Assembly: GCA_019421005.1 (NCBI GenBank)
Contig: JAHZGA010000032.1
Location: 1 to 8,755 of the forward strand
DNA from: a bacterium
GTDB lineage: Bacteria; Bacillota_I; Bacilli_A; RF39; UBA660
Length of the DNA: 8,755 bases
Direction: 5' to 3'
Below are positions 1-6,425 of the stretch, piece after piece. Made by a program: the position numbers and the translations under genes. The stretch's first letter is position 1. Every line of letters starts with the position of its first letter. The notes beneath the pieces are model-generated. The model had not been told where the DNA came from. It did no database searches and saw only the letters and a program-made list of their open reading frames with translations.

Positions 1-15
1 ATTTTATTTATAAGA

Positions 16-42
16 AAACCTCTAGAAAAAATCTAGGGGTTT
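16..42. terminator. Hairpin, possible terminator of the upstream unit
   Basis: An 11-bp inverted repeat: AAACCTCTAGA (16-26) pairs with TCTAGGGGTTT (32-42) through one T-G wobble, around an AAAAA loop. On the plus strand it is followed only by a short T run (TTTGTCT), so it is a weak terminator in that direction. On the minus strand the bases after the stem are A/T-rich. It lies just upstream of a second, better terminator hairpin, so the pair may act as tandem terminators for a gene outside the window. Confidence 0.5.
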
Positions 43-55
43 GTCTACACTCTGT

Positions 56-83
56 AAAAAATTAGTAATAACTAATTTTTTTT
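56..83. terminator. Intrinsic terminator, bidirectional in form
   Basis: A perfect 11-bp inverted repeat, AAAAAATTAGT (56-66) with ACTAATTTTTT (71-81), around a 4-base AATA loop. It runs into a continuous T tract (76-83) on the plus strand, and on the minus strand the stem itself ends in six T. This is the usual A-tract/stem/T-tract form of a rho-independent terminator. It ends transcription from upstream of the window and separates it from spoIIP. The T tract continues directly into TTGACA at 82-87. Confidence 0.7.
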
Positions 84-85
84 GA

Positions 86-112
86 CATATTATTTACTCA
101 TAAACATATATA
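86..112 (+). promoter_or_regulatory. Candidate sporulation (sigma-E-like) promoter of spoIIP
   Basis: Seen: CATATT at 86-91, then 13 bases, then CATATATA at 105-112, about 30 nt upstream of the spoIIP start. Known: Bacillus sigma-E promoters have an ATA-containing -35 and a CATACA-like -10 about 14-15 bases apart, and B. subtilis spoIIP is sigma-E dependent. The -10 differs from CATACA by one base, but the spacer is slightly short. A sigma-A reading (TTGACA 82-87 with TATAAT 109-114) would need a 21-bp spacer and is less likely. In such AT-rich DNA this remains a candidate only. Confidence 0.3.
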
Positions 113-141
113 ATGGGAATAAATTAAAGTGGGTGATAATA

Positions 142-1128
142 ATGTCAAAAAAATTTAAAAGTAAAAAAAAACGAGTATTTAAGTGGCGAATAATAATATA
201 TTTTTTACTAGCTTTCACAGCATATCAGGTAACTTATAATATTCTATTTGAAAACAAACTAGCAAATTCCAATGAAGAATTTTTAAAATATTTATTAAAA
301 GATTCTAATCATCATTTACTTTATGAACAAAATAATAAGACAATTATTAATAAATTAAGTACATTGTTTTCACGTGTTAATTTAAAAAAACCAATAACAA
401 TTTTAGAGAATACTTTTGGATATAAAAGTAATAATCAACAAGTTTATAATGATGAATATAATGTCAAAGATTTAAAAAAAATGACTGGATATATAAAAGA
501 TCCTAATCAAACAAAAGTAGATGATCCAGTAGTATATATTTATAGTACTCATCAATTAGAAAATTATAGTCAAGAAAATTTAGAAAATTATAATATAACT
601 CCTAATGTTATGATGGCATCTTATATTTTAAAAGAAAATTTAAATAAAATTAATATAAAAACTGTTGTTGAAGAATCTAATATTACAGAATTTTTACAAA
701 TGAATAATTGGAACTATAACGAAAGTTATAAAGCTAGCCGTTTTTATGTTATGGATGCAATTAGTAAATATCCAAACTTAAAACTTATAATAGATTTACA
801 TCGTGATGCAATTAAAAAATCATCATCAACTGCTACTATAAATAATAAAAAATACGCTAGAGTGTTGTTTGTAGTAGGAATGGAACATCAAAATTATCAG
901 GCTAATTTAGATTTAGCTAATAATATGAATGAATTATTAAATAAAAAATATTCCGGTTTAAGTAGAGGGGTAATTACTAAAAGTGGTAAAGGGGTAGATG
1001 GAATATATAATCAAGATTTAAATAATAAAATGATTTTAATAGAATGTGGGGGAAATGAAAACAGTATAGAAGAAGTAATGAATACTATGAATGTTTTAAC
1101 AGAAATTATTAAGGAACAATTATCATGA
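142..1128 (+). CDS. spoIIP: Stage II sporulation protein P (SpoIIP), peptidoglycan amidase/endopeptidase
   Basis: SpoIIP works with SpoIID and SpoIIM in the mother cell. It cuts stem peptides from septal peptidoglycan so that the mother-cell membrane can engulf the forespore. The 328-residue product has a basic N-terminus (SKKFKSKKKR) and one membrane segment at about residues 16-36. A low-complexity linker follows, then the catalytic domain at about 128-326. Family motifs are visible: YIYSTHQLE with H137 and E140 (family HTHxxE), SR at 199-200, DLHRDA with H220 and D222, and IECGG with E301. The ATG at 142 has GTGGGTGA six or so bases upstream; an in-frame TTG at 82 lies inside the promoter/terminator region and was not used. 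The gene ends on TGA, overlapping the next ATG by 4 nt, so the two are probably translationally coupled. Its presence implies an endospore-forming lineage. Family assignment is firm; mother-cell timing is inferred. Confidence 0.93.
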   Translation: MSKKFKSKKKRVFKWRIIIYFLLAFTAYQVTYNILFENKLANSNEEFLKYLLKDSNHHLLYEQNNKTIINKLSTLFSRVNLKKPITILENTFGYKSNNQQVYNDEYNVKDLKKMTGYIKDPNQTKVDDPVVYIYSTHQLENYSQENLENYNITPNVMMASYILKENLNKINIKTVVEESNITEFLQMNNWNYNESYKASRFYVMDAISKYPNLKLIIDLHRDAIKKSSSTATINNKKYARVLFVVGMEHQNYQANLDLANNMNELLNKKYSGLSRGVITKSGKGVDGIYNQDLNNKMILIECGGNENSIEEVMNTMNVLTEIIKEQLS

Positions 1129-1472
1129 AAAAAGTAGATAAAATTAAATTACTAAATAAATTAGGAAAAAATTTAATTTTGATTTTATTTTTAATTTATA
1201 CTGTTTTATATGTTTCTCAAGCTACTGGTCATTATGAATATGAACAAAAAAGAAAAGTTGCCTTAACTAATGAAAAAATAGAACAATTTGAAAAAGATGT
1301 AAAAAATGGCAAGAAAATTAAAATTGAAGATTATATGGATAACTCTGTTATAAATTATCAAAATAAAACTTCTGAATTAGGATTAAACTTATCAGAGAAA
1401 ATTGGTAAATATATTTCTGTAGGTGTTAAAAGTTTTTTCAAACAATTGAATAAATTAGTTGAAGAAGATTAA
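1125..1472 (+). CDS. Small single-pass membrane protein of unknown function
   Basis: I do not recognise a named family. The 115-residue product starts with a basic stretch (KKVDKIKLLNKLGKN) and one hydrophobic segment at about residues 17-33. A charged, probably helical, mostly Lys/Glu-rich region follows (about 37-115), placed outside the membrane if the positive-inside rule holds. No cysteines, catalytic motif or lipobox are seen. Its ATG overlaps the spoIIP stop (ATGA, 4 nt), a classic sign of translational coupling, so a role alongside SpoIIP in sporulation or envelope remodelling is a reasonable inference. There is no direct sequence proof of this. It ends 25 nt before the likely nfo start. 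The reading frame is well supported by the tight coupling and typical codon use. Confidence 0.8.
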   Translation: MKKVDKIKLLNKLGKNLILILFLIYTVLYVSQATGHYEYEQKRKVALTNEKIEQFEKDVKNGKKIKIEDYMDNSVINYQNKTSELGLNLSEKIGKYISVGVKSFFKQLNKLVEED

Positions 1473-1497
1473 AAAATTAGCTATAATAATAACGGTG

Positions 1498-2412
1498 ATG
1501 AATTTGGAAAAATTAATTATAGGCTCACATGTATCGTTTACTAAAAAAGAACAATTATTAGGAAGTGTTAAGGAAGCTTTAAGTTATAATGAAAACACAT
1601 TCATGTTTTATACAGGTGCACCTCAAAATACATATCGCGCTGATATAGATGATGATTTAACTAATAAAGCATTTAAATTAATGGATGAAAATAATATTGA
1701 CTTAAATGATGTTATTGTTCATGCCCCTTATATTATAAATTTAGCTAATGAAGGTGAAAAACAAGAATTTGGTATAAACTTTTTAAAACAAGAAATAAAA
1801 AGGTGTGAACAACTAAAAATAAAGAATTTAGTATTGCATCCAGGAAGTCATGTTAATCTAGGTGTTTCTAAAGGATTAAATAATATTATAAATGCTTTAA
1901 ATCAAATTTTAACTAAAGATACTAATATAACTATTTGTTTAGAAACAATGGCTGGAAAAGGTAGCGAATTAGGAAAAAATTTAGAAGAATTAAAAACTAT
2001 TATTGACAATACTATTTTTAATGATAAAATAGGTATTTGTCTTGATACTTGTCATTTACATGATGGTGGTTATAATTTAGAAGAATTTGATGATTTTTTA
2101 AAAACATTTGATAATATGATTGGCATTAATAAAATTAAATGTGTTCATGTAAATGATAGTAAAAATTTAAGAAATTCTCATAAAGATCGCCATGAAAATA
2201 TAGGAATGGGTGAAATAGGATTTGAAACTTTATTAAATATAATTTATCATCCATTATTAAAAGATGTTCCTAAAATTTTAGAAACACCTTATGTAACTAA
2301 AGAAAATTCTAAAGAAAAGATTTATCCACCTTTTAAATTTGAAATAGAACAAATTAAAGCTAAAAAGAAAAATGAAAATTTAATAGATGATATTAGAAAT
2401 TATTATAAATAA
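1498..2412 (+). CDS. nfo: Endonuclease IV (AP endonuclease Nfo)
   Basis: Nfo cleaves the phosphodiester bond 5' of abasic sites and some oxidised bases in base-excision repair, using three zinc ions. All nine metal ligands of the family are present in order, numbered from the ATG at 1498: H75 (VHAPY), H114 (LHPGSH), E149 (ETMAGKG), D183 and H186 (DTCHLHDGG), H217 (VHVNDS), D230 and H232 (DRHENIG), and E262 (ILETPY). The DNA-contacting YTGAPQN motif is at about 38-44. At 304 residues it has normal length. Start choice: the frame is open from a TTG at 1459, but that would overlap the previous gene and add residues absent from the family. ATG 1498 is preferred. TTG 1504, preceded by GGTGAT at 1494-1499, would begin M-E-K-L-I-I-G-S-H and is a real alternative. 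No strong Shine-Dalgarno precedes 1498. The gene is probably cotranscribed with spoIIP, and it converges on the DUF2624 gene with a 10-nt overlap at the 3' ends. Confidence 0.96.
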   Translation: MNLEKLIIGSHVSFTKKEQLLGSVKEALSYNENTFMFYTGAPQNTYRADIDDDLTNKAFKLMDENNIDLNDVIVHAPYIINLANEGEKQEFGINFLKQEIKRCEQLKIKNLVLHPGSHVNLGVSKGLNNIINALNQILTKDTNITICLETMAGKGSELGKNLEELKTIIDNTIFNDKIGICLDTCHLHDGGYNLEEFDDFLKTFDNMIGINKIKCVHVNDSKNLRNSHKDRHENIGMGEIGFETLLNIIYHPLLKDVPKILETPYVTKENSKEKIYPPFKFEIEQIKAKKKNENLIDDIRNYYK

Positions 2413-2666
2413 TTTTGGTATTTATTTTTAAAATAAATATATAAATTCTCAATTTTTAAATAAGAATTGTAATCAAGCTTAGATTTAACTTCATCTAATA
2501 TTGACCTTGCATTTCCATAAACTAGGGTGTGCCAATCATTTTTAATATAATTAAAAATTAAGGTTGCTTCATCATTCTTTAAGGCAATTCCATTTTCTTT
2601 AGCAAAATTTTTGATATCATTTAAACTCATTCGACTTACATATTCACCGATAAGTCTTTCCATCAT
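2403..2666 (-). CDS. DUF2624 (YqfT-like) protein
   Basis: An 87-residue, probably all-helical soluble protein with no cysteines and no membrane segment. It resembles the short DUF2624 family typified by B. subtilis YqfT, which is encoded next to nfo (yqfS). Both the sequence pattern (a Leu/Ile-rich first helix, then a polar loop and a KNDEATLIFNYI-like helix) and the neighbourhood support this. No biochemical function is established for the family. On its own strand AGGTGAT (plus-strand 2670-2676) lies just ahead of two consecutive ATG codons, and the second (plus 2661-2663) has the better spacing. Its 3' end overlaps the end of nfo by 10 nt, so it is convergent with nfo. Its 5' side faces sodA across an 80-nt divergent intergenic region. 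Confidence 0.75.
   Translation of the reverse strand: MMERLIGEYVSRMSLNDIKNFAKENGIALKNDEATLIFNYIKNDWHTLVYGNARSILDEVKSKLDYNSYLKIENLYIYFKNKYQNYL
2419..2439. repeat. A/T-only perfect inverted repeat after nfo
   Basis: TATTTATTTT (2419-2428) and AAAATAAATA (2430-2439) are perfect reverse complements around a single central T. The repeat begins 7 nt after the nfo stop and lies within the last codons of the minus-strand gene. It could fold as a weak, GC-free terminator between the convergent genes, on either strand. In sequence this AT-rich it may also be chance. Confidence 0.3.
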
Positions 2667-2671
2667 ATAAT

Positions 2672-2691
2672 CACCTATAATATTATATGTG
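2672..2691. promoter_or_regulatory. Palindromic candidate operator between the DUF2624 gene and sodA
   Basis: The 12-bp core TATAATATTATA (2676-2687) is a perfect palindrome and gives a TATAAT -10-like hexamer on both strands. Flanking CAC and GTG extend the symmetry to 20 bp, with one unpaired base on each side. The half-sites resemble those of the peroxide repressor PerR (TTATAAT-n-ATTATAA), but the central base is missing, so a PerR site is only a possibility. I found no convincing -35 for sodA upstream of it. On the minus strand TTCATT lies 17 nt before TATAAT, giving a weak possible promoter for the DUF2624 gene. Confidence 0.35.
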
Positions 2692-2746
2692 TATATTTAA
2701 GAATAATGAAGAGATTAAAAAATAAACTATTAGTAGGAGGAAAAAT

Positions 2747-3340
2747 ATGTATAAACCATTAAAATTAAATTATAATGATAATGCGTTAGAACCATTTTTA
2801 AGTGCATATACTGTTAATACTCATTATCATGAACATTATTTAAAATATTTAAACAATTTAAATAATTTATTAGATAAATACGATTTAAATTTAAAAGATA
2901 TAGCTAAAAATATAGACATATTTCCTATTACTGATAGGGATGATATACTATATAATGTAGGTGGTGTTTTAAATCATGAACTTTATTTTAATAATATGAG
3001 CCCTTTAAAAAACACTGAACCTAAAGGTAAATTAAAAGAAGCAATTGATGATAATTTTGGAGATTTTGAAAACTTTAAACAAGAATTTATTAAAACTGCT
3101 AATTATTTAGTAGGATCTGGTTATACATTTTTAGTATTAAATGATAATAAATTAGAAATAATAAATTTAAGTAATCAAGAAACTCCATATAGTTATAACT
3201 TAATTCCCTTAATCGCACTTGATTTATGGGAACATGCTTATTATTTAGATTATCAAAATGATCGTAAGAATTATATATTAAACTTTTTTGAAATTATTGA
3301 TTTTGACCGAGTTTTAGAATTATATGAAAAAAACATCTAA
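2747..3340 (+). CDS. sodA: Superoxide dismutase, Fe/Mn family (manganese-type features)
   Basis: This cytosolic enzyme converts superoxide to oxygen and hydrogen peroxide at a single Mn or Fe centre. The 197 residues span the normal two-domain family length. Metal ligands are H26, H77 (NHELYF), and D159 and H163 in the signature DLWEHAYYLDY. Second-shell H30 and Y34 and the dimer-interface E162 are present. The active-site glutamine is Q144 (SNQETP), with glycine G73 at the position where iron enzymes carry glutamine. This is the Mn-type arrangement, so Mn or cambialistic use is inferred. Oddities: usually conserved active-site aromatics are changed, with GSGYTFLV in place of GSGWxWLV and YFNN in place of FWN. 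AGGAGG at 2735-2740 lies 6 nt before the ATG. The 3' end overlaps the PBP gene by 17 nt, matching the sodA-pbpA neighbourhood known in Bacillus. No clear sigma-A promoter was found; the palindrome at 2672-2691 may control it. Confidence 0.95.
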   Translation: MYKPLKLNYNDNALEPFLSAYTVNTHYHEHYLKYLNNLNNLLDKYDLNLKDIAKNIDIFPITDRDDILYNVGGVLNHELYFNNMSPLKNTEPKGKLKEAIDDNFGDFENFKQEFIKTANYLVGSGYTFLVLNDNKLEIINLSNQETPYSYNLIPLIALDLWEHAYYLDYQNDRKNYILNFFEIIDFDRVLELYEKNI

Positions 3341-5390
3341 CTATAAAAGAACAAGACATTATCGTAATATAAAAGGAATAATTGAAAAAAGGTATAATAT
3401 ATTAATCGGTGTAATAATTTTTGTTATTGTTTTACTATTTGTTAATTTATTTTATGTTCAAATTGTTAAACAAGAATTTTATACTCAAAAAGTTGAGAAA
3501 TTAAATGAAAATAATATTGAAGGTGATTCAGCACCACGAGGAAGAATTTATGATAGAAATCACAAATTATTGGTTGATAATGAACCAGTAAAAGTTATTA
3601 TTTATAAAAAACAAAATGGAATAAATACTAAGAAGGAAATTGCTTTAGCATATAAAGTAGCAAACTTGATAGATGTAGATTTTAGTGATATTAAAGAATC
3701 AGAATTAAGAGAGTTTTGGGTTAAAAAAAATCCAACTTTAGCTAATAAAAAGATAACTGAAAAAGAATTAAAAAAATTAGATGAAAGAAAAATAACTAAA
3801 GATGATATTTATAAATTAAAATTAAAAAGAGTTACTAAAGAAGAATTAGATCAATTTAGTGAAATAGATAAAGAAGCTGCAACTATATATTTCTTAATGA
3901 ATGATGGCTATTCTTATACTGAAAAAGTAATAAAAAAAGACAATGTAACTGATAAGGAATATGCTGTTATTTCAGAAAACATTAAAACTTTAAAAGGATT
4001 TAATGTTAAATTAGATTGGCAAAGAAGCTATCCTTATAATGATGTTTTCAAAGGAATATTAGGTAGTGTTTCTAATAGTGAAAGTGGTATACCTTATGAA
4101 TTAAAAGATTACTATTTATCTAAAGGTTATGAATTAAATGATAGAGTAGGAGTTAGTTATTTAGAATATCAATATGAAGATATTTTAAGGGGTGAAAAAA
4201 ATATCTATCAAATAGATGATGATGGTAATTATAAATTAATTAAGGCTGGTTCAAGAGGAAAAGACATTGTTTTAACAATTGATATTGAACTTCAAAAAGC
4301 TGTTGAAGAGATTTTAACTAATGAATTAATAAAAACAAAAAAAGAACCTAATACTGAACTTTATAATCGTTCATTTGTAATTATTACTAATCCTAAAACC
4401 GGAGAAGTTTTAGCAATGGCTGGAAAACAAATTATTAAAGATGGAAATGATTATAAAATATATGATTATACTCCAGGAGTTTTAACTTCACCAGTTGTAG
4501 TTGGTTCAATTGTAAAAGGTGCATCTCATATTGTTGGATATAATACAGGAGCCTTAACAATTGGCGAAATTAGAAATGATACTTGTGTTAAAATAGCTGG
4601 AACACCTGAAAAATGTTCATGGCAATATTTAGGTAGATTAAATGATATAACTGCTTTAAAACAATCTAGTAATACATATCAATTTTATACTGCAATAAAA
4701 GTTGGCAAAGGTAACTATTCATATAATTCTCCTTTGGTAGTTGACTTAAATGCTTTTAAAATTTATCGTGATACATTTGCTGAATTTGGTTTAGGTGTTA
4801 AGACAGGTATTGACTTACCAGTTGAAAGTTTAGGATTTAAAGGAGAAAGTGAAGTAGCTGGACATTTATTAGACTTTTCAATTGGACAATATGATACTTA
4901 TACTCCTATCCAATTAGCGCAGTATATGGGGACAATCGCGAATGGTGGAAATAGGATGAAACCATATTTATTAAAAAGTGTTTATGATTCTAAAGGTAAT
5001 TCCTTAACTAATTTAATAAGTCAAACTGAACCTGTTATTTTAAATAAGGTAAATACTAAAGATGAATATATGGCTAGAGTTCATGAAGGATTTAAAGCTG
5101 TTTTAGAATATGGTGGAACTGGATCTGGTTATATTGATAGTGTTTATAAACCAGCTGGAAAAACAGGGACGAGTGAAAGTTTTGTTGATACTGATAACGA
5201 TGGAAAGATAGATACTGAAACAGTAACTAATACATTTGCAGGGTATGCACCTTATGATGATCCTAAAGTTGTATTCACTGTAATTTCACCAGATATTTAT
5301 CATTATGGTAACAATAGTACATTCACAAGTGCTGTAAATAAAAGAATAAGTCAGGAAGTTTCAAAAAAATTCTTTGAAATTTACCAATAA
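3324..5390 (+). CDS. pbpA: Class B penicillin-binding protein (PbpA/PBP2-like transpeptidase)
   Basis: A monofunctional D,D-transpeptidase that crosslinks peptidoglycan. In Bacillus the pbpA and pbpH products act with RodA and the elongation machinery. The 688 residues comprise a short basic cytoplasmic tail and one membrane anchor (about 26-47). The dimerisation/pedestal region has the class B motif RGRIYDRN (72-79) and a Lys/Glu-rich insertion (about 120-225) typical of Bacillus PbpA/PbpH relatives. The transpeptidase domain (about 315-685) carries three active-site motifs: S395-I-V-K398 with nucleophile S395, S448-S-N450, and K613-T-G615. There are no PASTA repeats, arguing against PBP2x or SpoVD types. 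The symbol rests on family resemblance plus its position next to sodA; an MrdA/PBP2 label would be equally fair. The ATG lies 17 nt inside the sodA end with no strong Shine-Dalgarno, suggesting coupled translation. A promoter for rpmG is embedded in its last codons. Confidence 0.92.
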   Translation: MKKTSNYKRTRHYRNIKGIIEKRYNILIGVIIFVIVLLFVNLFYVQIVKQEFYTQKVEKLNENNIEGDSAPRGRIYDRNHKLLVDNEPVKVIIYKKQNGINTKKEIALAYKVANLIDVDFSDIKESELREFWVKKNPTLANKKITEKELKKLDERKITKDDIYKLKLKRVTKEELDQFSEIDKEAATIYFLMNDGYSYTEKVIKKDNVTDKEYAVISENIKTLKGFNVKLDWQRSYPYNDVFKGILGSVSNSESGIPYELKDYYLSKGYELNDRVGVSYLEYQYEDILRGEKNIYQIDDDGNYKLIKAGSRGKDIVLTIDIELQKAVEEILTNELIKTKKEPNTELYNRSFVIITNPKTGEVLAMAGKQIIKDGNDYKIYDYTPGVLTSPVVVGSIVKGASHIVGYNTGALTIGEIRNDTCVKIAGTPEKCSWQYLGRLNDITALKQSSNTYQFYTAIKVGKGNYSYNSPLVVDLNAFKIYRDTFAEFGLGVKTGIDLPVESLGFKGESEVAGHLLDFSIGQYDTYTPIQLAQYMGTIANGGNRMKPYLLKSVYDSKGNSLTNLISQTEPVILNKVNTKDEYMARVHEGFKAVLEYGGTGSGYIDSVYKPAGKTGTSESFVDTDNDGKIDTETVTNTFAGYAPYDDPKVVFTVISPDIYHYGNNSTFTSAVNKRISQEVSKKFFEIYQ

Positions 5391-5401
5391 TCTGTTATAA
5401 T
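5374..5401 (+). promoter_or_regulatory. Sigma-A promoter for rpmG-efp
   Basis: TTGAAA at 5374-5379 and TATAAT at 5396-5401 are separated by 16 bp, and TG at 5393-5394 gives an extended -10 (TGTTATAAT). The -35 sits inside the end of the PBP gene and the -10 just after its stop. The expected start of transcription is near 5408, about 27 nt before rpmG. The same architecture (16-bp spacer plus TGn) recurs at the infC promoter. Confidence 0.7.
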
Positions 5402-5434
5402 ATATTAGATGTTTCAAAAAGGAGGAGTTTTTAG

Positions 5435-5602
5435 ATGGCAAAAAAAGGCGAAAATAGAGAAAGAATTACTTTAGCATGTACTGTTTGTAAAGAAGAAAAT
5501 TATCGTACAGAAAAAAATAAGAAAAATACAACAGAACGTTTAGAACTAAAAAAATTCTGTTCAAAATGTGGTAATACAACAACTCATAAAGAAAAAAAAT
5601 AA
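5435..5602 (+). CDS. rpmG: 50S ribosomal protein L33, zinc-binding (CxxC) type
   Basis: A small ribosomal protein of the large subunit near the E site. The 55 residues include two CxxC pairs, C15-T-V-C18 and C42-S-K-C45, which form the zinc ribbon of C+ type L33. The core RxxITLAC...[21 protein letters not shown] is characteristic in order and spacing. Zinc-dependent C+ and zinc-independent C- paralogues often coexist in Bacillota, swapping under zinc starvation; only the C+ form is seen here. AAGGAGGAG at 5419-5427 precedes the ATG by about 8 nt. efp follows after 12 nt, so the two are probably cotranscribed from the promoter at 5374-5401. Confidence 0.95.
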   Translation: MAKKGENRERITLACTVCKEENYRTEKNKKNTTERLELKKFCSKCGNTTTHKEKK

Positions 5603-5614
5603 TGGAGGCTAATT

Positions 5615-6172
5615 ATGGTAAATGTAAATGATTTAAAAAATGGAATGACAATTGGATTTGATGGAAATATTTATACCGTTATAGAATTTTTACATGTTAA
5701 ACCAGGTAAGGGTCCAGCTTTTGTAAGAACAAAACTAAAAAATTTAAGAACTGGCTCAACTATTGAACATACTTTTAATGCTGGAATTAAAGTAGAAAAA
5801 GCTATGGTTGATAAAGTTAATATGCAATATCTTTATAATACTGGTTCATCATATACATTTATGAATATGGAAAACTACGAACAATTAGAATTCAGTAGTG
5901 AACAAATAGGTGAAGATGTTAAGTATTTAAAAGAAGGTATTAATGTTGATGTTACATTCTTTAATGGTGAATTATTAGGAATTGTTTTACCTGAAAAAAT
6001 TGAATATGTGGTTTCTAAAACAGAACCAGCTGTTAAAGGAAATACAACTAATAATGCTTTAAAAGAAGCATTTATGGAAAATGATTTAATGGTTAAAGTT
6101 CCATTATTTATTTCTGAAAATGATAAAATAATTGTATCAACTAAAGATGGAAAATATGATTCTAGAGCTTAA
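5615..6172 (+). CDS. efp: Translation elongation factor P
   Basis: EF-P binds between the ribosomal P and E sites and rescues stalling at consecutive prolines. The 185-residue product has normal full length and the three-barrel family layout. The N-terminal KOW-like domain (about 1-64) carries the loop P30-G-K-G33 with K32, the residue that receives the post-translational modification in families that modify it (5-aminopentanol in B. subtilis). The central OB domain is about 65-127. The C-terminal OB domain (about 128-185) retains the family-typical GNTTNNALKEA helix and ends in KYDSRA. GGAGG at 5604-5608 gives good spacing to the ATG, 12 nt after rpmG. No lysine-modifying enzyme gene is in the window. 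Only a weak hairpin follows. Confidence 0.97.
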   Translation: MVNVNDLKNGMTIGFDGNIYTVIEFLHVKPGKGPAFVRTKLKNLRTGSTIEHTFNAGIKVEKAMVDKVNMQYLYNTGSSYTFMNMENYEQLEFSSEQIGEDVKYLKEGINVDVTFFNGELLGIVLPEKIEYVVSKTEPAVKGNTTNNALKEAFMENDLMVKVPLFISENDKIIVSTKDGKYDSRA

Positions 6173-6174
6173 AA

Positions 6175-6199
6175 GCAAAAAATATTTTCTGTTTTTTGT
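6175..6199 (+). terminator. Weak candidate terminator after efp
   Basis: GCAAAAAA (6175-6182) can pair with TTTTTTGT (6192-6199) around a 9-base loop, 3 nt after the efp stop. The stem is almost entirely A-T and no separate T tract follows, so efficient termination is doubtful. It is the only hairpin seen before the infC promoter. Confidence 0.3.
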
Positions 6200-6273
6200 A
6201 ACAATTTAAAAGTAGTAAATAATATATTTGTCCTAAAAAATATATAAATTTATGAAAAAATGAATATATTTAT

Positions 6274-6301
6274 TTGACAAATATAAAAATAATGATATAA
6301 T
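6274..6301 (+). promoter_or_regulatory. Strong sigma-A promoter of the infC-rpmI-rplT operon
   Basis: Perfect consensus hexamers TTGACA (6274-6279) and TATAAT (6296-6301) are separated by 16 bp, with TG at 6293-6294 forming an extended -10. Transcription should start near 6308, leaving a leader of about 118 nt before infC. A constitutively strong promoter followed by an attenuator fits control after initiation. Confidence 0.87.
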
Positions 6302-6307
6302 AATAGG

Positions 6308-6425
6308 AGAAAAAAGGAAAGCAGAAGTGTCCACTTCTCACCCGATTACGAATAGTTTTGGGTTTAAAACAACTGTTTTAATAGTGGATACTTTGTATTC
6401 ACTTTTTTAGTGGAGGTGTCATAGT
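6308..6425 (+). ncRNA. L20 leader: attenuator RNA of the infC operon
   Basis: Known: in B. subtilis L20 binds the infC leader RNA and causes premature transcription termination. Seen: hairpin 1, AGAAGT (6323-6328) with ACTTCT (6333-6338), loop GTCC; hairpin 2, ACCCGA (6340-6345) with TTGGGT (6358-6363); hairpin 3, TAAAAC (6365-6370) with GTTTTA (6375-6380), loop AACT; and the terminator at 6383-6408. GTGTCCAC (6327-6334) can pair with GTGGATAC (6384-6391) over 8 bp with one G-U. The second strand is the 5' arm of the terminator, so this long-range helix and the terminator exclude each other. The start of the leader is estimated from the promoter. Confidence 0.85.
6383..6408 (+). terminator. 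Conditional terminator of the L20 leader
   Basis: AGTGGATAC (6383-6391) pairs with GTATTCACT (6395-6403) over 9 bp with one G-T wobble and a TTT loop, followed directly by TTTTT (6404-6408). It lies 4 nt upstream of the infC Shine-Dalgarno, so termination here prevents expression of the whole operon. Its 5' arm is shared with the long-range antiterminator helix from 6327-6334. Confidence 0.8.

Noticed and set aside
82..114. Sigma-A promoter TTGACA plus TATAAT upstream of spoIIP
   Set aside because: The spacer would be 21 bp, outside the functional range, so the sigma-E-like reading is preferred, though itself weak.
82..141. N-terminal extension of SpoIIP from TTG 82
   Set aside because: The TTG is part of TTGACA and the terminator T tract, it has no Shine-Dalgarno, and the extension is unlike the basic N-terminus expected before the membrane anchor.
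1126..1137. Mycoplasma-type code with TGA as tryptophan
   Set aside because: Reading TGA 1126 as Trp would add only three residues to SpoIIP, so that stop alone is not decisive. But all conserved tryptophans in the window are TGG and no gene needs TGA readthrough.
1459..1497. Endonuclease IV start at TTG 1459
   Set aside because: It overlaps the preceding gene and adds 13 residues not found in the family, which normally begins a few residues before the IGSHVS motif.
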